Below are positions 49,401-53,248 of a stretch of DNA of 53,248 nucleotides, one piece after another. The position numbers were made by a program, and so were the translations under genes. The notes beneath the pieces are model-generated. The model did no database searches. It was not told where the DNA came from and saw only the letters and a program-made list of their open reading frames with translations. How positions within the stretch are numbered: the stretch's first letter is position 1; the number at the start of each line of letters is the position of its first letter. Location: the NCBI RefSeq assembly GCF_016811235.1, contig NZ_JAFBID010000037.1:1-53248 (forward strand). Reading direction: 5' to 3'. The stretch is from Microvirga arabica (GTDB taxonomy: Bacteria > Pseudomonadota > Alphaproteobacteria > Rhizobiales > Beijerinckiaceae).

Positions 49401-49743
49401 GCTTGCGCAACACCAGATCAAGGTCGTCTTGGCTGAGGGTACAGTGCTTGATGATCAGGTGTTCCTGCCGAGGGACACCGAACACGAGTTGGCGTTCATC
49501 CTCAGTCAGCAAGCCACGTTGTGCCATTGTACGCCCCTACACAGCCCCGGCTTGATGATTGAAAGGAGGCCGGGGTCCCGGACGGGATTATGGGATTGAC
49601 GAGAGCGGGGCACCGAATCCTGTTTGGCCGCTGTCCACAGAGTGAGCGGGGAGGGTAGGCCGATCACGCTCTGCCCATCATCTTCTATGTTCCTGCTTTG
49701 TCCGGTTCACCGAGGTTTATTGCACAAACCTTGCGCGCTCCCC
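46492..49743 (-). mobile_element. Tn3-family transposon, copy 2 (tnpA only, 3,252 bp)
   Basis: Same length, orientation and terminal repeats as copy 1. The left flank is AACGA (46487-46491), which equals the right flank of copy 1; the right flank is TTCCG. The sequences appear identical by eye, so the duplication is recent. On its right it truncates a GNAT gene, and on its left it splits the initiator-like gene. Confidence 0.95.
46567..49527 (-). CDS. tnpA: Tn3-family transposase, copy 2
   Basis: 986 residues, the same protein as copy 1 as far as I can compare. Intact, so either copy could supply transposase. Two full copies in direct orientation give 3.25 kb of homology through which the intervening plasmid could be excised by RecA, leaving one transposon. 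Confidence 0.95.
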   Translation of the reverse strand: MAQRGLLTEDERQLVFGVPRQEHLIIKHCTLSQDDLDLVLRKRGARNQLGFAVQLCLLRYPGFGLRLNEAPPREMLTFLASQLQVSPHVFEDYSRRPQTRLDHAAELMARLNLRPAVQEDWPLMLNVAAEAAWATDNGVAIVQAVLDWLRTHRIILPAPNRLERLARAGRALARRRAAQALLAPLTEDQLTAIDALLVNDPTLMRTPLAWLRDIAEAPNSSNMTALLERLTFARSLQISPEIVSRVHERRFQQFVREGSVAPAFLIDEYGMRRRRTTLVAQIIELEAKLADAAIAMFDRLVGSLFTRARRRQERAYQTTGREVSRLMRLFHSTITALSTARATRGDPFEIIDEEVGWSRLIKVQPQVEELAQLADGDTLVMAAAKFMTVRRFALPFLEAFTFRSTSRLNPVLAALNVIRNSLRSRRRELPQKPPTSFLPKTWQQLIMEAGQPDWRLYETAVFAVLRDRLRSGDIWVEGTRNYQRFDTYLLPPASAPSAIATLKAPDDADAYLAERSQLLEWRLKRFARALSKNAVPGVSLRGEELHVTPLRALTPPEADRLDRDLDLLVPNIRITELLNEVAQATGFAHSFTDLRDGRPVDDVTAVLAAVLADATNLGIERMADASQGVTKAQLTWVHSWYLREETYKAALGAIVDAHQRLPLAALWGDGSTSSSDGQFFRTGRRSAGAGEVNAKYGSDPGVKFYTHLSDQYGPFHTKVISATTSEAPHVLDGLLHHGTGLSIHEHYTDTGGATDHVFGLCNLLGFRFVPRLRDLKDRRLATMAGLEVPSSLQPLMGRPIRADMVRQGWDEVLHLAASLKAGTVAPSVMLKKLSAYKRQNRVDLALQEIGRIERSLFTLDWLESPDLRRRCHVGLNKGEARNSLAQAIFAHKQGRITDRTFENQSYRASGLNLVIAAIVYWNTLYMGRAVEHLRSQGRIVPDELLTHIAPLGWRHISLTGDYLWQHAVTGAGQQRPLRNVRHRDAA

Positions 49744-50311
49744 TTCCGTCCTCATCACAAAGCCTGAGAGCATGCTTCAACAAAGCTGAGCCGTACCCCT
49801 TGCCCTGCTGCGCCGGATCCACCCCGATCAACGGCAAGTACCAGTGCGGCTCATCAGGATGATACTGCCCCATCTGCTCGAACACCGAGAACAGGGCGTC
49901 GTGCTCCTGCTCCGGGACAGTGCGCTGAAAGTGGGCCATCAAAGCCTCTTCGTCAGGCTGGATACCTGGCGGCAGCCACAACGCGACGGCTTGGGCATCG
50001 CCGATGAAATGGGCTGTTCCGCACTCGAAGGCCCTGCATCCAAAGATCCGGACAAGATCAGGGAAGTGGTTGAGATAATTCTCAGGCGCGGGATAGGTCC
50101 AGCGCGCGGCAGGATCCACACTGAAGGCGAGAACGATCGCAGCAACGAGGCGGGATTGATCGGCGACGCCGGCCGTCTGAACGTCACTATCCTTAGCACC
50201 ATCCGCCAAGGTGGGGCTACGGGGCGCGCCGCTGCTCGAGGCGCTCGTCCGAGCCTCACGCGAGAATAGGTTCCCAGAGGTGTTCGCCTGTCCTGGCATC
50301 AGCCCCTCCAT
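49744..50311 (-). pseudogene. GNAT-type acetyltransferase, C-terminus cut off by Tn3 copy 2
   Basis: From ATG 50311 (AGGGGG upstream), about 189 codons remain before the transposon end. An N-terminal leader precedes AAIVLAFSVDPAARWTYPAP, FIGDAQAVALWLPPG and the acetyl-CoA site VDPAQQGKGYGSALLKHALR (the GNAT Q/R-x-x-G-x-G/A loop). The last beta strand and helix of the fold are missing; the frame runs on into the terminal repeat. GNAT enzymes transfer acetyl groups to amines; the substrate here is unknown and the protein is probably inactive. Confidence 0.85.
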
Positions 50312-51187
50312 CAAGCCCCCTGGTCAAAGATCAACCGAGGCAGACGATATCAGGCATAAGACGACTATCCGGTGTGCCTGAGCACATGTCCAACTAGAGG
50401 AATGCTCACCCTAATCCGCCCCGGTTACAGCATTTGCATGTTCTGACATCACCGCATGGGAGCGGCAGGGACTCACATGTGAGCCGATAAAGGCCTGACA
50501 GTTCCCCAGCATGGCCTACGGCGCGCTGCGCTCTACCTTCCTGTCGGGCAAGGCACCACTGGGACCTCGCGATGACAGCTTCCGCTCCCATCTACCCAGC
50601 CCTCGTCCGCAAAGCCCTTGATCTTGCCGGGGAGGAGCTTCGAGGTCACCGGTATAAATCGGCATCGAGTACGGCCCCTTGGGCCGTCTGCCGTTACGCA
50701 CATGATGTTGCTAGCGAATTCTTAGCATCAGCGGGGTCATCGTCGGCGCCGATGATGACCCCGCCAAATTCCTATTTATGCCGCTAAGCCGACGCGTTGC
50801 GCCTCCCTTGCGAGGGGTCAACGCTTCGGTGCCGTTTCACACCTTGCGAGGCATGCAGTGTGGCTCCTGACTATGCCGTGAAGTGAAGTGTCGCACCGAG
50901 TTGCCCTCATGTGAGGCGCAGCCCTTCCGCATCAGGGCTGATAGGATGAGGTCTGACTCAAAGGAAGTGTCCGAATGGCGACGAACAGCGGACCTTCAGA
51001 GGCTCCCGCTCGCGGTTACGGCGTGACCCAGTGCTGACCTTTCGCTGACCGTCTCACCAGTCTACGTGTTTGGTAGCGGAACGTTGTTGGGATCAGGTGC
51101 GTTGCGCGATTGAGGAGTATACTTGGCGCTTTGACGGCCTACGGCGCCGCGCTACTCACCGCAGGAGGAGGCCGTGATGCACTCCCT
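50312..51187. other. Gene-poor region with a 34-bp palindrome
   Basis: No confident gene in about 876 bp. An imperfect 34-bp palindrome (GCGGGGTCATCGTCGGC / GCCGATGATGACCCCGC, one mismatch) is at 50731-50764. A short frame at 50975 (MATNSGPSEAPARGYGVTQC) has a ribosome site but is only 20 codons. Both strands are interrupted by stops elsewhere, so this looks like degraded DNA between mobile elements. Confidence 0.5.
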
Positions 51188-51424
51188 TCATCCGCAAGCC
51201 CGCACCACTCCAGCCGTTCGCCAGGAGATCGCCCGCTCGAGCGAGCCCACCGGCGTCTTGGCCCAGCGCTTCTTGCTCTGACAGCGACAGAGGAGCCGGA
51301 TCGCGTGCTTGCGGTGATAGCCGGTGACTGCGACGAACTCATCCAGGATGAGCTGCTTGTCCACCCGGCCGCTTGATCGGTAACACTCGATGATCGCTTC
51401 AACCAGTTCCGAGCGTGTTGCCAT
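51188..51424 (-). pseudogene. N-terminal fragment of an integrase-type transposase
   Basis: From ATG 51424: MATRSELVEAIIECYRSSGR, then DKQLILDEFVAVTGYHRKHA and IRLLCRCQSKKRW. This is the helix-turn-helix start of a DDE integrase-type transposase family common in Rhizobiales. The rest of the gene, including the catalytic domain, is absent, so it is a remnant. Confidence 0.7.
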
Positions 51425-51634
51425 GCTGAGACGCCTTGCCATCCACCATCCCCGCAACAGGATGAGAAAAGATGACCCATCCCACTCGGGAAGGCGAACC
51501 TACTGGTAACATTCAATGTGAGGCAATGCGCAATGGAACGACACCGATCCTGAACGGTTGTTCAGACTGCAGGTCGTGTTCCCATGCCTCCCCATGGCGA
51601 GATCTGCGGAATACACGCATTGGAAAACAGAGAG

Positions 51635-51656
51635 CCCGGCCTTGTGCCGGGTTCTT
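51635..51656 (+). terminator. Terminator-like hairpin
   Basis: CCCGGC and GCCGGG around CTTGT, followed by TTCTTT. It resembles the hairpin at 1064. It precedes the DUF1236-like gene by about 100 nt, and I see no gene upstream of it. Confidence 0.45.
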
Positions 51657-51756
51657 TGTGTGCAGGCCCAGAAACCTCCCGGAACATTGTCCTGAAGTGC
51701 GCCGTTGGATTCGACAGAACCGGGCTGAGTGAGTCCGGTCACATGGGAGATTGCAC

Positions 51757-52398
51757 ATGCGTGTAGCATTTATGACGACTGTTGCGGCGGCTGCTCTTTC
51801 CTTGAGCGTCGCGGCTATGGCTCAGACAAGCGGATCGGGCGGCACGTCGGGTTCATCGGGTTCGTCGGGTGGCACGACCGTCGCGCCGCAGGGCGGCAGC
51901 GGCGGGACGTCGGGCGGCGGTGCTGGGACGTCCGGTAGCGGAACCGGCACCTCAGGTGGTGCTGCATCAGGCACCTCGGGAGGCACGAGCGGCGGCACTT
52001 CGGGAGGCACGAGCGGCGGCGCAGCCAGCGGCACAACAGGCGGAGCTGGCACAACAGGCGGCGCTGCGAGCGGCACTTCTGGTGGTACGGCCGGCACGAG
52101 CGGCACAGCATCGGGCACAACCAGCTCCAGCAGCTCGACCACGGTCAACATCTCAGGCGAGCAGCGGACTCGCGCTGTTGAGACGTTGCGGAGCGTCAAC
52201 ATCCGGCCTGTGCAGCAGAACGTGACGATCACCGTGGGTCAGACGGTGCCGACCACCGTGACAGAACTTGTGGACTGCCCGACCACCCTTGAGAGCCTGA
52301 TCACCGGCGTGCGGGACTGTAAGGTGGTGCTGGTCGGCGACCGGTACTACATCGTCGAGGGCAGCAGCCGTCGGGTTGTCACGGTCATCGAACGGTAA
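51757..52398 (+). CDS. Secreted DUF1236-like protein with a long Ser/Gly/Thr-rich region
   Basis: 213 residues from ATG 51757, 7 nt after GGGAGA (a TTG two codons upstream is also in frame). Signal peptide MRVAFMTTVAAAALSLSVAA ends at AMAQ. Residues 22-125 are low-complexity GGTSGG/GAASGT repeats, probably disordered. The last 85 residues match the DUF1236 pattern of Rhizobiales envelope proteins: NISGEQRTRAVETLRSVNIR, VTITVGQTVPTTVTELVDCP and VLVGDRYYIVEGSSRRVVTV. The role is unknown; it is often stress-induced. Confidence 0.85.
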   Translation: MRVAFMTTVAAAALSLSVAAMAQTSGSGGTSGSSGSSGGTTVAPQGGSGGTSGGGAGTSGSGTGTSGGAASGTSGGTSGGTSGGTSGGAASGTTGGAGTTGGAASGTSGGTAGTSGTASGTTSSSSSTTVNISGEQRTRAVETLRSVNIRPVQQNVTITVGQTVPTTVTELVDCPTTLESLITGVRDCKVVLVGDRYYIVEGSSRRVVTVIER

Positions 52399-52428
52399 AC
52401 CTCAAAGAGCAGGTTCCCTGGCATTCTT

Positions 52429-52463
52429 GAGCCCCGCGTCTGTCAATTACGTGGGGCTCTTTT
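52429..52463 (+). terminator. Rho-independent terminator
   Basis: GAGCCCCGCG (52429-52438) pairs with CGTGGGGCTC (52450-52459) with one G-T pair, followed by TTTT. It terminates the DUF1236-like gene. Confidence 0.8.
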
Positions 52464-52631
52464 CATTGACGCCGGCGTAAGCCCGCCTATGTTGCCGCTA
52501 ACATAAGTTAATCTTCATGAAAGAGCCGAGCCTTGAACAAGCCGAAGCTGAACCTCCGGACAATCCAGGCTGGTGCGGCTATGTTGCACGGATTGGTTGG
52601 TGAACGTACTGAGCCCACCCCAAGCCTCTGC

Positions 52632-53171
52632 TTAAGCGATGCGGACGGATTTCGGGCATCCAAGCTCAAGCATGCGGTTCAGGGCATGAGCAGCGATGGC
52701 GACCTCCGTCTTGCGACGCTGATCCGTCCGTGAGCGTAGGGCGTTTCCAATCACTCGCTTGAAGCGGCTGATCGCCGACTCCACCAAGGCACGGCGCGTA
52801 TACCCAGAGGTATTCTGCCAGCCGATGCGTCCATGCTCCGCGATGCTTTGAAGATGCCGATCGCGCTGGGTCGGAGTGGTCTCCACATCCTCACTCAGCA
52901 CCGCTGTTGATCGTGGCGGGATAATCACGTCAGCATCAGGATGGCGCGTGGCGACAGCGCTGTAGATACCAGTCTGATCGTAGGCTCCATCGCCGATGAC
53001 GGAGGTCAGCGGACCTGGGATTTGGTCAAGTAATGGCTCGACCTGCGAGCCATCATCGACGTCATTGGATGTCAGCTCTGATGCCAGGACCTGTCCGGTA
53101 TCGGCATCGACGCCGATGTGTAGCTTTCGCCAGGCGCGGCGCCTTCGAGTCCCATGTTTTTCGATAAGCCA
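52632..53171 (-). pseudogene. IS5-family transposase, second diverged copy, N-terminus lost
   Basis: Reading from 53171 in frame: WLIEKHGTRRRRAWRKLHIG, then VDDGSQVEPLLDQIPGPLTS, GDGAYDQTGIYS, RRALVESAISRFKRV and the C-terminal ALNRMLELGCPKSVRIA. About three quarters identical to the copy at 25089, but distinct. The 5' part is missing: the reading frame meets the IS21-type end at 53172. The cut falls at the same codon as the cut in the first copy. Confidence 0.85.
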
Positions 53172-53248
53172 TGCGGATTTCGCGGGATGGTGAGCACGGA
53201 TTTCACCGCATCGTGAGCACGGATTTCAGAGGATCGTGAGCAGCGATT
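53172..53248. mobile_element. IS21-type element end, running off the window
   Basis: Starts TGCGGATTTCGCGGGATGG and carries a 23-bp direct repeat: GTGAGCACGGATTTCA at 53190 and 53213, and a third GTGAGCA at 53236. Repeats of this kind mark the istA-side end of IS21-family elements, which end in TG...CA. The element continues beyond the window, so the genes are not visible. Confidence 0.68.

Noticed and set aside
25629..49743. A simple one-step Tn3 cointegrate as the full explanation
   Set aside because: The inner flanks fit (AACGA on both sides) but the outer flanks AAACA and TTCCG do not match, so at least one further recombination or deletion is needed.
50731..50764. The 34-bp palindrome as a terminator
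   Set aside because: No gene ends nearby on either strand and there is no strong T-run; I list it only as a structure in a gene-poor region.
51835..52130. Short regular repeats resembling a CRISPR-like or minisatellite array
   Set aside because: The repeats are codon-level GGxACxTCx units encoding a Gly/Ser/Thr-rich region of a secreted protein. Spacing is irregular and there are no unique spacers.

Overview
The window looks like DNA from a Hyphomicrobiales (Rhizobiales) alphaproteobacterium, perhaps near Methylobacterium, Microvirga or Bradyrhizobium. The basis is high GC, PRC-barrel and DUF1236-type envelope proteins, a DUF3309 peptide, IS5/IS6/IS21 elements and a COX1-COX3 fusion oxidase. 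This is a resemblance judgement from reading protein families, not a database match.

Layout. (1) 1-11.8 kb: envelope and stress genes: PRC-barrel proteins, a broken Cu/Zn superoxide dismutase, a YxFxxD-repeat secreted protein split by an amber codon, MgtC, DegP/HtrA, small membrane proteins, a LysM protein and a Na+/Ca2+-type exchanger. (2) 11.9-21.2 kb: one tightly packed + strand operon for a periplasmic GMC-type dehydrogenase (Tat-exported small subunit, flavoprotein with a four-Cys cluster), two dihaem c4-like cytochromes, a monohaem cytochrome and a caa3-type oxidase (COX2-cytochrome c fusion, COX1-COX3 fusion). It ends in a frameshifted ctaG cut off by an IS6-family element. Read together, this is a self-contained route from a sugar or alcohol to O2. 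(3) 22.1-24.7 kb: a large mannuronan C5-epimerase-like protein with two tandem copies of a non-RTX C-terminal module. (4) 25.1-49.7 kb: two 3,252-bp copies, apparently identical, of a Tn3-family element carrying only tnpA. They are in direct orientation and bracket 17.6 kb of plasmid-type DNA (ParA, a likely RHH partner, two serine recombinases, nucleases, many small hypotheticals). (5) 49.7-53.2 kb: a GNAT gene truncated by the transposon, transposase remnants, a Ser/Gly/Thr-rich secreted DUF1236-like protein, and a truncated IS5 transposase abutting an IS21-type end.

Main result. The 17.6-kb block is best read as a former circular plasmid. The base preceding the second Tn3 copy and the base following the first share the 5-bp sequence AACGA. 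When the two outer ends of the block are joined through one copy of AACGA, two half-genes at opposite ends (46094-46491 and 28881-29225) fuse in frame into one protein with a winged-helix look, possibly the replication initiator. Because the Tn3 element has no resolvase, a cointegrate would not be resolved by the element itself. The outer flanks do not match (AAACA versus TTCCG), so homologous recombination between resident copies, or a later deletion, must also be involved.

The plasmid block carries two dispersed dyad families that no gene call explains: a GCWGCTA/TAGCWGC dyad in front of parA and several small genes, and ATGGG-N2-3-CCCAT palindromes. It also has a hairpin-rich leader upstream of the putative initiator and a pair of recombinase-site-like repeats enclosing a cassette of small unknown genes with an exonuclease and a PcfJ-like protein. 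I saw no tRNA, rRNA or CRISPR array.
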